This document shows positions 11,411 to 23,845 of a stretch of DNA of 64,000 bases, piece by piece. Numbering within the stretch: position 1 is the first letter of the stretch; every line of letters starts with the position of its first letter. The notes below the pieces were generated by a model. It did not search any database. It saw nothing but the letters and a program-made list of their open reading frames with translations, and was not told the DNA's origin. Both the position numbers and the translations under genes were made by a program. Origin of the DNA: Siderastrea radians (taxonomy: Eukaryota > Cnidaria > Anthozoa > Scleractinia > Rhizangiidae). Location of the stretch: assembly GCA_964017195.1 (NCBI GenBank), contig OZ024898.1, positions 4,742,482 through 4,806,481 on the forward strand. The letters are read 5' to 3'.

Positions 11411-14400
11411 GGGAATTTACCCGTCGTTTCAATTCTCTTCTCAAATGGGAAATGTAACCGTTGTTTCAACAAATGCTTGGCCTTTCATTGTAGGCAATCC
11501 ATGTGTTGTGTCAATTCTTGTCTCAAATGGAAAATCGTACCGTTGTTGCAACAATTTTTTAACCTTGCATTGTAAGCAATCCATCCGTTGTCTCAAATCT
11601 TTTGTCAGATGGGAAATCGAACCGTTGTTTGAACAATTTTTTGGCCTTCCATTATAGGCAATCCATCCGTTGTTTCAGTTCTTTTCTCAAATGGGAAATC
11701 GTATCGTTGTTGCAACAATTTTTTAGCCTTGCATTGTAAGCAATCTATCCGTTGTCTCAAATCTTTTGTCAGATGGGAAATCGAACCGTTGTTTGAACAA
11801 TTTTTTGGCCTTCTATTATAGGAAATCTATCCGTTGTCTTAATCAAGTTTTGTCACATGGAAAATCTCACCGTTATTTCAACAATTTTTTCGCCTTACAT
11901 CGTAAGCAATCTATCCCTTTTTCAATTCTTTTGTCAAATGGAAAATCTAACCGTTGTTTCAGCACTTTGTTTGCCTTACATTGTGAGCAATCTATCCATC
12001 GTTTTAATTCTCTTCTCAAATGGAAAATCTAACCGTTGTTACAGCAATTTTTGGCCTGATATTGTAAGCAATCTACAACTTTTTATAATTTTTTTGTCAA
12101 ATGGAAAATCTAACCGTTGTTTCAACAGTTTTTTGGCCTTCCGTTGCAGGCAATCTATCCGTCGTTTCAATTCGTTTTTCAAATGGAAAACTTCACCGTT
12201 GTTTCAACAATTTTTTACCTTCGATTGTAGGCAATTAGTAAGTTGTTTCAATTGTTTTCTCAAAGGGGAAAGCTAACCGTTGCAACATTTTGTTAGCCTT
12301 GCATTGTAACTAACCTATCCGTTGTTTCTATTGCTTTGTCACATGGAAATTCTACCCGTTGTTTCAACAATATTTTGGCCTTTCATTGTAGCGAATTTAC
12401 CCGTCGTTTCAATTCTTTTCTCAAATGGGAAATCTAACCGTTGTTTCAACATTTTTTTGGCCTTTCATTGTAGGCAATCCATGTGTTGTGTCAATTCTTT
12501 TCTCAAATGGAAAATCGTACCGTTGTTGCAACAATTTTTTAGCCTTGCATTGTAAGCAATCTATCCGTTGTCTCAAATCTTTTGGCAGATGGGAAATCGA
12601 ATCGTTGTTTGAACAATTTTTTGTCCTTCCATTATAGGCAATCCATCCGTTGTTTCAATTCTTTTCTCAAATGGGAAATCATACCGTTGTTGCAACAATT
12701 TTTTAGCCTTGCATTGTAAGCAATCTATCCGTTGTTTCAATTCTTTTGACAGATGGGAAATCGAACCGTTGTTTGAACAATCTTTTGGCCTTCTATTATG
12801 GAAAATCTATTGATTGTCTTTATCAAGTTTTGTCACATGAAAAATCTCACCGTTATTTCAACAATTTTTTGGCCTTACATTATAATCAATCTATCCCTTT
12901 TTTCAATTCTTTTGTCAAATGGAAAATCTAACTGTTGTTTCAACACTTTGTTTGCCTTATATTGTAGGCAATCTATCCGTCGTTTTCATTCTCTTCTCAA
13001 ATGGGAAAACTAACCGTTGTTTCAACAATTTTTTGGCCTTGCATTGTAAGCAGTCTATCCATTGTTTCAATTCTTTTGTCAAATGGAAAATCTAACCTTT
13101 GTTTCAACAATTTTTTGACCCTGCATTGTAAGCAGTCTATCCATTGATTCAATTCTTTTGTCAAATGGAAAATCGAACTGTTGTTGCAACAATTTTGTAG
13201 GTTTGCATTGTAAGCAATCTATCCGTTGTTTCAATTCTTTTGTCACATGGAAATTCTAACCGTGGTTTAAACAATATTTTGGCCTTTCCTTGTAGGGAAT
13301 GTACCTGTCATTCCAATTCTTTTCTAAAATTGGAAATCTAACCCTTGATTCAATAATTTTTTGCCTTACATTGTAAGCAATCTAACGGTTGTTTAAATTC
13401 TTTTTCAGATAGGAAATCGATCCGTTGTTTGAACAATTTTTTGGCCTTCTTTTATATGCAATCCACCTGTTATTTCAATTCTTTTCTCAAATGGGAAATT
13501 GTACCGTCGTTACAACAATTTTTTAGCCTTGCATTGTAAGCAATCTGTCCGTCGCTTCAATTCTTTTCTCAAGTGGGAAATCTCACCGTTGTTTTAACGC
13601 TTTTTTTCCTTTGTATTGAAGGCAATCGATCCGTCCTTTAAATTTTTTTCTCAAATGGAAAATCAAACCGTTGTTTCAACAATATTTGGCCTTAAATTGC
13701 GGGCAATCTATCCGTTGTTTCAATTCCTTTGTCACATGAAAAATCTAACTGTCTTTTCAACAATGTTTTGGCTTCTTCTTGTAAACAATCTATCGCTTTT
13801 TTCAATTCTTTTGTCAAATTGAAAATCTAACTGTTGTTTCAACAATGTTTTGGTCTTCAATTGCGAACAACCAATCCCTTGTTTGAATTCTTTTCTCTAG
13901 TGGGAAATCTAACCGTTGTTGCAACAATTTTTTGGCCTTGCATTGTAGGCAATCCTATTATTGTTTCAATTCTTTTGCCAAACGGAAAATCTGACCGTTG
14001 TTTTAACACTTTTTTGGCCTTACATTGTAGACATTCTATCTGTCGTTTCAATTCTTTTCTTAAATGGAAAATCTAACCGTTGTTTCAACAATTTTATGGC
14101 TTTTTCTTGTAGGCAATCTATCCGTTGTTTCAATTTTTTCTCAAGTGGGAAATCTAACCGTTGTTTCAACAATTTTATGGCCTTCCATTTTAGGCAATCT
14201 ATCCGTCGTTTCAATTCGTTTTTCAAATGGAAAATCTTACCTTTGTTTCAACAATTTTTTACTCCAATTCTAGGTAATCTATCTGTTGTTTCAATTTTTT
14301 TCTCAAATGGGAAATCGAACTGTTTTGTCAACAATTTTTTTGCTTTGCACTGTAAGCAATCTATCCGTTGTTTCAAATCCTTTCTAAAATAGAAAATCTA

Positions 14401-17400
14401 ACCGTTGTTTTAACACTTTTTGTGCTTTGCATTGTAGGCAATCGATCCGTCGTTTTAATTTTTTTTCTTAAATGGAAAATCAAACCGTTGTTTCAACAAT
14501 GTTTTGGCCTTGGATTGCAGGCAACCTATCCGTTGTTTCAATTCTTTTGTCACATGGAAAATCTGACCGTTATTTCAACAGTTTTTTGTCCTTGCATTGT
14601 AGGCAATTAATCTGTTGCTTCAATTCTTTTCTCAAAGGAGAAATCGAACCGTTGTTGCAACAATTTTTTAGCCTTGCATTGTAAGCAGTCTATAAATTGT
14701 TTCAAATTCCTTTGTCACATGGAAAATCTAACCGTTGTTTCAACAATGTTGTGGCCTTCGATTGCGGGCAATCTATCCGGTATTTGAATTCTTTTCTCTA
14801 ATGGAAAATCTAACCGTTGTTTCAACAATTTTTTGGCTTTTACTTGTAGGCAATCTATACGTCGTTTTAATTCTTTTCTCAAATGCAAAATCTAACTGTT
14901 GTTTGAAAAATTTACTGGCCTTCGACTGCAGGCAATATATTTGTTGTTTCAACTCTTTTGTCAAACAGAAAATCTCGCCGTTGTTTCAACGCTTTTTTGG
15001 CTTTGTACTTTAGCCACTCAATCCGTCGTTTCAAATCTTTTGTCAAATGGGAAATCTAACCGTTGTTTCAACACTTTTTTGTCGTTTCACTTTAGGTAAT
15101 CAATCCATTGTTTCAATTCTTTTCTCAAAGGGGAAATCAAACCGTTGTTCCAACAACTTTTTAGCCTGGCATTGTAACCAATCTATCCATTGTTTCAATC
15201 CTTTTGTCAAACGGAAAATCTAACCATTGTTTTAACAGTTTTTTGGCCTTACATTGTAGGCATTCTATCCGTCGTTTCAATTCTTTTCTCAAATGGAAAA
15301 TCTAACCGTTTCAACAATTTTTTTGACCTTTCATTGCAGGCAATCTATTCTTTGTTTCAATTCTTTTGTCAAACGGAAAATCTTAACGTTGTTTCAAGAA
15401 ATCTTTGGCCTTTGATTGCAGGCAATCTATCCGTTGTTTCAATTGTTTTCTCTAATGGGAAATCTAACCTTTGTTTTAATAATTTTTTGGCCTTACATTG
15501 TAAGCAATCTATCGGTTGTCTCAATTCTTCTGTCAAATGGAAAACCTAACCGTTGTTTCAACACTTTTTTGGCCTTGCATTGTAGGCAATCTTTCCGTCG
15601 TTCAATTCCTTTCTCAAATAGAAAATCTCACCGTTGTTTCAACAATTGTTTGGCCTTCGATTGCAGGCAATCTATTTGTTGTTTCAATCCTTTTGGCAAA
15701 CGGAATATCTCGCCGTTGTTTCAACGCGTTTTTGGCTTTGTACTGTTGCCAGTCAATCCGTTGTTTCAATTCTTTATTCAAATGGAAAATCTAACCGTTT
15801 TTTCAACACTTTTTTGTCGTTGCATCGTAGGTAATCAATCCGTTGTTTTAGTTCTTTTCTCAAAGGAGAAATCGAACCGTTGCTGCAAAAACTTTTTAGC
15901 CTTGCATTGTAACCAATCTATCCATTGTTTCATTTCCTTTGTCACATGGAAATTCTAGCCGTTATTTCAATCGTTCCATCGTTTTAGTTTTTTTTCTCAA
16001 ATGGAAAGTCAAACCATTGTTTTAACAACTTCGTTTGCAGGCAATGTATCCGTTGTTTCAATTCTTTTCTCAAATAGGAAATGGAACTGTCTTTTCAACA
16101 ATTTTTTGGCCCTGCATTGTAAGCAATCTATCCGTTGTTTCAAATCCTTTCTGAAATAGAAAATCTAGCGGTTGTTTTAACTTTTTTTTGGCTTTTCATT
16201 GTAGGCAATCTCTCCGTCGTTTATGTTCTTTTGACAAATGGAAAATCTCACTCTTATTTCAACAATTTTTTGGCCTTCGATTGCAAGCAATCTATCTGTT
16301 GTTTGAATTCTTTTCTCAACTGGGAAATCGAACCGGTGTTTTAACAATTTTTTGGAATTGCATTGAAAGGAATCTATCCGTTGTTTCAATTCTTTTGTCA
16401 AATAGAAAATCTAACCGTTGCTTCAACACTTTTATGGCTTTGCTTTGTAGGCAATCTCTGCGTTGTGTCAATTCTTTTCTCAAATGTAAAATCTAACCGT
16501 TGTTTTAACAATTTTTTGGCCTTGCATTGTAAGTAATCTATCCGTTGTTTCAATTCTTTTGTCAAATGGCAAATCTCACGGTTGTTTCAACGCTTTTTTT
16601 GCTTTGTGTTGTAGGCAGTCAACCTGTCGTTTCGAATCTTTTTTAAAATGGAAAATAGAACCATTGTTTCAACAATGTTTTGGCCTTCAATTGCGAGCAA
16701 TCTATCCATTGTTTCAATTCTTTTGTGAAATGGAAATCTAACCGTTGTTTCAACACTTTTTTGTCGTTGCATTGAGGGCAATCAATCCGTTGTTTCAATT
16801 CTTTTGTGAAATGGGAAATCGAGCCGTTGTTTCAACCATTTTTGGCCTTACATTGTAAGCATTCTATCCGTTTTTTCATTTTTTTTGTCACATGGAAAAT
16901 CCAACCACTTGTTCAAGAATTTTTGGGTCTTGTTTTGTAAGCAATCTATCCGTCGTTTCAATTCTTTTCTTAAATAAAAAATCTCACTGTTGTTTCAACA
17001 AATTTTTACCTTCGATCGCAGGCAATCTACCCATTGTTTCAATTGTTTTCTCAAATGGGAAATCGAAATGCTTCTTCAACAGTTTTTTGGCCCTGCCTTG
17101 TAAGCAATCTATCCGTTGTTTCAAATCCTTTCTAAAAAACAAAATCTATCAGTTGTTTTAACATTTTTTCCTGCTTTGCATTGTAGGCAATATCTACGTC
17201 GTTTCAATTCTTCTGTCAAATGGAAAATCTCACCGTTTTTTCAATATATTTTTTTGGCCTTCGATTGCAGGCAATCTATCTGTTGTTTCAATTCTTTTGT
17301 CAAATGGGAAATCGAATCGGTATTTTGATAATTTTTTGGAATTGCATTGTAGGCAATCAATCCGTCATTTAAATTCTTTTCTTAAATGGAAAATCTAATC

Positions 17401-17785
17401 GTTATTTCAACGATTTTTTGGGCTTCGTTTGCGAGCAATCTATCCGTTGTTTCAATTCTTTTCTCTAATGGGAAATCTAACCGTTGGTTCAACAATTTTT
17501 TGTCCTTGCATTGTAAGCAATCTATCGGTTGTTTAAATTCAGTTGTCAAACGGAAAATCTAACGTTGCTTCAACACTTTTTTGGCCTTGCATTGTAGGCA
17601 TTCTATCCGTCGTTTCAATTCTTTTCTCAAATAGAAAATCTAACCGTTGTTTTAAGAATTTTTTGGCTTTCGATTGTAGGCAATGTATTTGTTGTTTCAA
17701 TTCTTTTGTCAAATGGAAAATTGCAGCGTTGTTTCAACGCTTTTTTGGCTTTGTATTGTGGACAATCAATCTGTCGTTTCATTTG
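11411..17785. repeat. 82-bp satellite array, segment 3
   Basis: The longest segment, about 78 units. It resumes in mid-unit after the DIRS element and ends at a CGGCTTGGAA..GTGAA block. The same block bounds the satellite at 52985-53005 and 55195-55215, so the satellite seems to be an internal part of a larger repeated element. No gene is supported. Confidence 0.9.
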
Positions 17786-18310
17786 AACGGCTTGGAAGGT
17801 GAAATTTCAAGGAAAAAATGGAAAAACAATGGTTTAGACGTGAAATTTATTTCTTTATGCTAAATTGAAGCAAAAATCTGTTCCAACCGTCATATTTTCC
17901 AAAATTCTCAAATTTCCATACCCTGGGCATTAAAGATCCATGCAGTGGGCCACTTTAAAAAATCTCATCTCCAGGGCATAAAAAAACTGTTCACATGCCC
18001 CGAAAGTTTCAACTCTTGCCAAGGATGATATCGAGGATAGTTTATGGAAAAAAGGTTACATTTTTTGTCCGGTATGAAAATCTAAATTTCATGCCGGGCA
18101 TGAAATCGGATGATATCGAGGTTACTGCAAGGAAACGAGGTTGCATTTCATGCCCGGCATGAAAATCTAAATTTCATGCCTGACATGAAATCGGTGGAAA
18201 CCTAAATTTCACCCCGGGCATGAAAATATCTATTTGGCTGATTTCATACCTGACCGGGCATGAATTTAGGTCTCAACCAATTTCATGCGGGGCATGAAAT
18301 TTAGTCCTTG
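17786..18310. repeat. Flank of the satellite element with GGCATGAAA palindromic repeats
   Basis: AT-rich flank followed, at about 18030-18310, by many short copies of a GCCCGGCATGAAA motif and its reverse complement, spaced 25-40 bp. Related motifs occur at 52370-52510 and 55690-55830, again beside the satellite. No open frame is credible. Function unknown. Confidence 0.7.
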
Positions 18311-19189
18311 CCTTATCTGCAGTTGAAAATTTGGACGTTTTCTGTCGGTAAGTTCATTAAATGGCGCTCAGATTGTGTCTTGCAATCTTCCTGGATCAGA
18401 TTTTCAGTGACTGGTCATCTCATTGCGATCTTCTAAACCACTGAATAAACAAAATTCTGTTGAGAAAATTTGAAACCTGTTATTTGTTAGGTTTTGTTCC
18501 TGAATTTCACAGTATAATACTCTTTAGTCGACCACTTGGTCCCCCCCCCCCCCCGCATCTATTTTTCAGTACATTGGTATCAGTAGCTTATGAAAGCATT
18601 CTTAGAATTGACACTACCGGTAATGCACTTCTTTGGTCACTAGCGCTCGGCTCAGTTACTGAATCAACCACCGCCCACCAACACACTCATTCGCACACTC
18701 ACTGCACTCATGTTATGACAAAAGCTTCTGTGCTGATAACATTGACGCTGTCCTCCTATTCCATAACGTTGTATTGGGCTTGGACGTCTTCGACTGCAAA
18801 GTGAAGAGAAAGATATATTAAGAGAAGAACAAATAGATGCACAGTTGACATAAGCTCAGGGTGAAGTGTATACAGTCGAACCTCCCAGTGCGACCACCTC
18901 CCTTGACAGCGACCACCTAATTTCCCCCAGTCATTTCACTATAGCTGCCGCAAGCGACCACCTCCGTAAGTGTCCACTTTTAGGCGGTGAAATTTTCCAT
19001 TGTTTTTAACTTCCGATAAGCAACAACTACATCAGTGGGAACCATGGACTCCTTGAATTAGGGTTGTGTTTTCTTTTCACAATTGTGTTTTCGTTACTTT
19101 TAAAGAGATACGCTGTATTAGGAATTTCATAAGGGAAACTGTTATCGTTTCAGCAATTATCCTGTCCGTATAATAACAGATAATAGCGA
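18311..19189. other. Non-coding stretch with a C14 run and one transposon end
   Basis: Contains a C14 homopolymer at 18541-18554 and, at about 18876-18990, a TACAGTCGAACCTCCC start with repeated GCGACCACCT blocks that looks like a solitary DNA-transposon or MITE end flanked by TA. No matching opposite end is found. No gene is supported. Confidence 0.4.
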
Positions 19190-20006
19190 CCTTCAGATCG
19201 GACTACGAGTACGAGATTGAGTACGACTTGAATTCCTTGTCGCGCGCTTTTGTGATCTGTCCTGTGAATATCGTTCACATAGCACTCTCTTCCGCTGGTC
19301 AGCAACAGGGAGGAACGACGGCTTTGAGAACGTAGCGGTTTTGAAATGCGAAAGTCGTACTCGTACTCAATCTCGTATTCGTAGTCAGATCTAAAGGTCG
19401 CTAATAAATACCCAAGTGATTCAAAATCCGAAAACTGGCTTTTGTAATGCCAATCCCAAATTTCCTTCCCGTGTTGAGCCAGCAATAGCAGAAATCATAC
19501 TCAGCGGTTCCTCCAGGGTTTCTTTTTTGACAAAATGGCCAGCGAAGTCTTTTACATAGTCAGTGATTTTTTTGGTTTATTCTGTCCGTGGTTTACAAAA
19601 ACAACCACGAAACTACTTTACAGGAAACTACGGATTATCACCACAGCTTACTGTTTAAGCATGTTTTCGGTTGTTTTGGAATATTGCCGTTTTGACAGAC
19701 AATTAGGTAAATGCCGAACGGTGGACTCAGATTTGATATTGACTTGTTCCTGTTATTATAACCTCCTGTGAGTGTCCGGTGGCGGTTTATTTCTCCGGTA
19801 AGTACATAATCTTGACACTTGCTCTTCTTTGTCTTCGCGGCGAAGACTGTTTTTTATTTCCATCAACAATGTGCGCAAAACGTTTCCAAATAATGGTTAT
19901 TATGGAAACGTTTATCTCTTTCTTTTCGTTTGATTTTTTGTTTTCTGTTGGTCACTAGTCTTGTAGTTAAACCAGCGATATTATGACACATGCAGCTGCA
20001 TACTTA

Positions 20007-20404
20007 GGCTCAGTCTCCAGCCGTGAGTGTCTCGATGCGCCCGTGGTTCTCGTCACCTTCACGGCTGGGTGCACGGGTTTGGTTATTTTTTAGACTGACC
20101 AATCAGAGACAAGCCCCCTGAAATTTGCCGGGCAGAATGCGCGGCATAATTTAGCAAGATTTCGTCTTTCTCTTAAAATTTCACACTTTTAGGAGGACGT
20201 TTCAGACATACTTTTCACATTTCGCTTTTTTTCAAGACGATACAAAAAAAGCAGATAAAAATTTAAGCAAATGACGTGCAAATTGTTTACATAATTATTA
20301 AAATTGTAATGACGTCGCGGACATGCAACCAAACCCGTGCACCCAGCCGTGAAGGTGACGAGAATCGCGGGGGCATGTAGACTCTCACGGCTGGAGACTG
20401 AGCC
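20007..20404. mobile_element. 398-bp MITE with about 79-bp inverted ends and TA flanks
   Basis: Starts GGCTCAGTCTCCAGCCGTGA and ends with its reverse complement; the pairing extends about 79 bp with a few mismatches. TA lies on both sides (20005-20006 and 20405-20406), as for Tc1/mariner-type MITEs. No coding capacity. The same insertion is present in copy D, so it came before the duplication. Confidence 0.85.
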
Positions 20405-20464
20405 TACTGCATTCTCAGCTTATTGGTATCGGTTTCACTTTATACTTGCAGCTCATACTATGTA

Positions 20465-20606
20465 CTTATTGACTGAGTGGGAGGGGCCGGACGGGAAAAT
20501 ATTTGGCTCGAGGTCAGGACGTACGGACCAAGCGCAGCGAGGTCCGTGCGTCCTGACCGAGAGCCAAATATTTTCCCGTCCAGCCCGACCTAACTCAGTC
20601 AATAAG
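20465..20606. repeat. Foldback repeat of about 142 bp
   Basis: Palindrome bounded by CTTATTGACTGAG and its complement, with an inner stem including AAAATATTTGGCTCGAG and TCAGGACGTACGGACC. It recurs at about 47659-47801, 60393-60517 (one side cut) and 61499-61645. It is probably a MITE or the end structure of the host repeat. Confidence 0.8.
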
Positions 20607-21763
20607 CATTTTATCATATGACCACTGAATTTTTTTTGTCTTTCTTTCGTGGATACAGACGCAGCGGCCCGTTTCGCGCGCATTTTGAAAAGCCAATGGT
20701 AGCTTGTAATTTGTTTGGGAAGCCAGTAAAGTGCATTTGAACTGCGATGTGCGTACAAAATTTTTGAACTTCTGTTAAAATTGTCAACCAAATCTCCGAG
20801 TTTTAGCTCCATTCCAAGAAGATTTAAATCCGACTAAATTCCTCGTACATGATTGCAGTTAGTAGAAATTTCAAAGGAAACGTTTATGAAGGACTACAAC
20901 AAAGAATTTGCACGACGTTTCGGCTAGTTGTGCTCGTCTCTCAGCGAAGACTGAATTTATCCTGATTGAACAACTTAGCGACGTTTCTTCTGAGCCGAAA
21001 TTCACAATTAGTTTGAACGAGAGGATTAATTAATTTTCCACCAAGGATTTTGGATGTTAAAAACAACAATAGATCTTAATTTATGAAACTACATAAAGAC
21101 TTGGAAAGGGATTGTACAGGCAGTTCAGGATTTTGCTACGCTTCGTTTCCCTTCAGCTTCAAGTTGTTTAATTTACCACGGATCGTAGGATTCATGAACG
21201 TCTGCTGTTCGACGATGTTGAGCTCTGCATTACAGTTGATGTCCAAATTGTGCTTAAAATGCTTCGTGAAAACAAGCGGGAAACTGTGTCATTGCCAGGT
21301 TAGTCGTAAACATGTACTCGCATTTTGTTTGGTGTGATTTGAGTTTGAGTTTACTTCGCATTTGCATTTTTCTTCAATGTTTATCATGACTTCAAACCAG
21401 GATACGTCTTTGTCCGATTATGTTGTTTCAGTTTTTGAAGGCTTTTAGTTCGATTTTATTGTTGTTGTCAGGAGTATATCTTCATCATTTGCCAAGTTTA
21501 AAACACGTTTTGTTTTAATTTTTGCGCCTGCAAACTACATCGCTTTCTAAATAGTAAAGTTTTAATAAACATGTTGGACATTCTTTGCTTTTTAGAAAAA
21601 TCTCAACTATCGTTCATGTGAATTCAAAGCTGTGGAATCAACTGGTTCCAATCCCGTCATCTTGCGGCAGTAGCGGGGCCGTACGCTTTTCTGGTAGGGC
21701 TGAAATAAAGTGTTGACAGGCCAAACGCGGCTCATATGCTCGTGCTAATGTGTTTTCTTGACC

Positions 21764-23845
21764 TTATAGTTTAGCTCTCACGAGTATATCCCCTAGAGAT
21801 TTTCCTTTTTTGTATGAGACTATAGGGGGTTCTTTGTATATTTCTCTTAGCGATGGTTGATTTTGGATTAAGTGCCATTTGCTCATAAGGATTTTCTTGA
21901 GATTAGACACAGCCGGGTGGAATGTTGTAACGAAAGGCAGAATTTTTTTTCGCACTCCCTGTCGTTGTTGAAGAGCCGACTTCCTTGCGCTAAATTTGAC
22001 TTCCGACGTTATTCTTTCTACTAAGCTGTCAGGGTAGTCTCTCGCACGAAGGCGTGCCTTAAAATGGTTGATATTCTCAACGAAAGATTTCGCTGAAGAG
22101 TTTGTTCTAAGAGGTCTTAGGGCTTCACCTTTGATAAACCCTTTTCTGACCCCTGATGGGTGACAGGATGAGAAGTGAGTGTACTGGAAAGTCTCTGTCG
22201 GCTTAAAATGTATGCGGATATCAAGGATTGCCTGTTTGTTAAATCTTTCGCCTTTGAAGACAGTAGTATCCAGAAAGTTTATTTCTTTATCTGAGATTTC
22301 AGCCGTAAATTTAATTGTCGGGTGGTGTCTGTTTGCTAGGACAATAAACTCTTCTATCTCCTTTTTCTCAACATTCCACAGTGAGAATATGTCATCGATA
22401 TATCTTTTCCACTCAAGTGGTTTTGTGTTGCTAAGATTAATTATTTCCGTCTCAACCGCCGACATAAAAATGTTTGCAAAAGCAACTGCCATTTTTGTGC
22501 CCATTGCGGTTCCGTGGGTTTGGAGATAGTGTTTCCCGTTGAATTCAAAAGAATTCTCTTGGAGAATCAGCCTTAAGATTTCTCTGAGGGAGAGGGTCGG
22601 TATGGGGGTGTTTTCCCCGTAGAAGTTCTCATATGCTCTGCATACTGTGTTGATCCCCTCCCCTTGCGGGATATTTGTGTACAGGCTGGTGACATCTAGG
22701 GAAACCAGGAATGCATTCTCTGGGAGTTTTGTCCTTTCAATGAAGTTTATGAAGTCTGTTGTATCCTTAAGATAGGATTTCTGTGATTTTGCTATCGGCT
22801 GGAGTAGGCTGTCAACGAATGCTGATATGCGTTCCGTAGGGCCATCATTCCCTGATATTATTGGCCTTCCAACGGGTGTTGGCTTGTGAATCTTTGTTAG
22901 AGTGTAGAAAACGGGGACTCTTGGTGGGTTAGGTGTCTGTGATAACCATTTAACAGTCATATCATCAATGTAACCTCCCTGATGGAGTTGTGTGGTTACT
23001 TGATTAACCCTTTGAGAAGTTTCTTCGACCATTGTTTTTTGGAGGGGTATATAATTATTCCTGTCATCCAGTTGAACTTGACCCTCCTGTGTTTTGTCTT
23101 GTTTGTGCATAATGACTGTAGTTGTTCCTTTATCCGCTTTCTTTATGTTTATTTCAGTGTTGTTTCTTAGCTCTGTAATAGCTTTTCTTTGGTTAAGCGG
23201 TAGGTTGTGTTTGGGTATGGTTATCGGTATATGCGCAAGTTCTGTTTTGATTTCTTCTAGATAACTTTCTAGAGCAACTGACCGTTGGATCGGTGGATCC
23301 CAGTTAGATTTAACGTAGAAGGGGTGGATATCACTGTTTTCGCCATGAAAGATGAACTGGAGCCGCATTCTCCTGGCAAATTTTTCAAAGTCAGATAACA
23401 GTTGTCTTCTTAGTGCGGTTTCGTTCGTGCTTGGTGTAGGAACGAATTTTAACCCCCGAGAGAGGAGATTGGTTTGGTCAGTTGTTATATCAAAGTTTGA
23501 TAGGTTCTTTATGTATTTCTTATTACGCTCTGTTTTTATAGCGTTGATGTCTTTGTGTGTTTTTTTCTTTCTTTCGTTGTGCTTTTTGTTCTTAATTTTG
23601 CGCTTTTCCACTTTATCCTCCCTTCGTTTTTTGGTTCTACACTCAGAGAACAGACAGGGGTAAGATTCACATGTTTTATTCTTAATCTCTTCTATTTCTT
23701 TCATCAATACATTGATTTCTTCAAGTTTTTTCTCTAAGGTGGTGCTGAGATTAGATACACTTTCCGGAACGATACTACTACTGTTTGGCTGAGCACGTGG
23801 CGTTTCGCCAGCCCGGTCAGTGTCTTTCAAACTTTGATATAACAA
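21764..23845 (-). CDS. Penelope-like reverse transcriptase, fuller copy, no GIY-YIG domain
   Basis: A 693-residue open frame. Its first codons lie in the inverted junction and there is no early ATG, so the native start is missing or not recognised. A Lys-rich, coiled-coil-like N-terminus comes before the PLE RT core, with YTNIPQGEGI, HGTAMGTKMAVAFA and the catalytic YIDD near residue 482. The protein ends at LVRAKL, where many PLEs continue into a GIY-YIG endonuclease, and the element itself ends about 60 bp later. It is therefore an endonuclease-lacking RT, either a natural EN-minus lineage or a truncated family. The catalytic motifs are intact. Confidence 0.85.
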   Translation of the reverse strand: MLYQSLKDTDRAGETPRAQPNSSSIVPESVSNLSTTLEKKLEEINVLMKEIEEIKNKTCESYPCLFSECRTKKRREDKVEKRKIKNKKHNERKKKTHKDINAIKTERNKKYIKNLSNFDITTDQTNLLSRGLKFVPTPSTNETALRRQLLSDFEKFARRMRLQFIFHGENSDIHPFYVKSNWDPPIQRSVALESYLEEIKTELAHIPITIPKHNLPLNQRKAITELRNNTEINIKKADKGTTTVIMHKQDKTQEGQVQLDDRNNYIPLQKTMVEETSQRVNQVTTQLHQGGYIDDMTVKWLSQTPNPPRVPVFYTLTKIHKPTPVGRPIISGNDGPTERISAFVDSLLQPIAKSQKSYLKDTTDFINFIERTKLPENAFLVSLDVTSLYTNIPQGEGINTVCRAYENFYGENTPIPTLSLREILRLILQENSFEFNGKHYLQTHGTAMGTKMAVAFANIFMSAVETEIINLSNTKPLEWKRYIDDIFSLWNVEKKEIEEFIVLANRHHPTIKFTAEISDKEINFLDTTVFKGERFNKQAILDIRIHFKPTETFQYTHFSSCHPSGVRKGFIKGEALRPLRTNSSAKSFVENINHFKARLRARDYPDSLVERITSEVKFSARKSALQQRQGVRKKILPFVTTFHPAVSNLKKILMSKWHLIQNQPSLREIYKEPPIVSYKKGKSLGDILVRAKL

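Larger units (their letters stand above)
19190..21700 (+). repeat. Complex host repeat, copy A (interrupted)
   Basis: This stretch, from at least 19311 to 21590, is present inverted at 60518-62800 (copy D). Its right part is also present at 47677-49025 (copy B) and inverted at 59167-60517 (copy C). It contains an imperfect inverted repeat at about 19195-19395, a MITE and a foldback. Short open frames of 60-120 residues recur in all copies, but they share no recognisable domain. Copy A is cut by the PLE at 21701 and by Polinton-1 at 25646; its last 87 bases are at 47414-47500. Confidence 0.8.

Noticed and set aside
1..17785. Dozens of 60-180-codon frames rich in FNSF, NLSVVSI and CFNN patterns
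   Set aside because: They are readings of the 82-bp satellite in every frame; the unit is not a multiple of three, so the same peptide returns in rotating frames.
19150..19485. 111-codon minus-strand frame with a YEYEIEYEYD stretch
   Set aside because: The stretch reads through an inverted repeat; the copy at 62623 is cut by Polinton-2 and no domain is seen.
20337..20812. Frames over the foldback and host repeat
   Set aside because: They run through a palindrome and recur with indels that change the C-terminus in each copy.
22179..23737. Plus-strand frames opposite the left PLE gene
   Set aside because: Antisense of the reverse transcriptase; the same frames appear antisense to the right copy.
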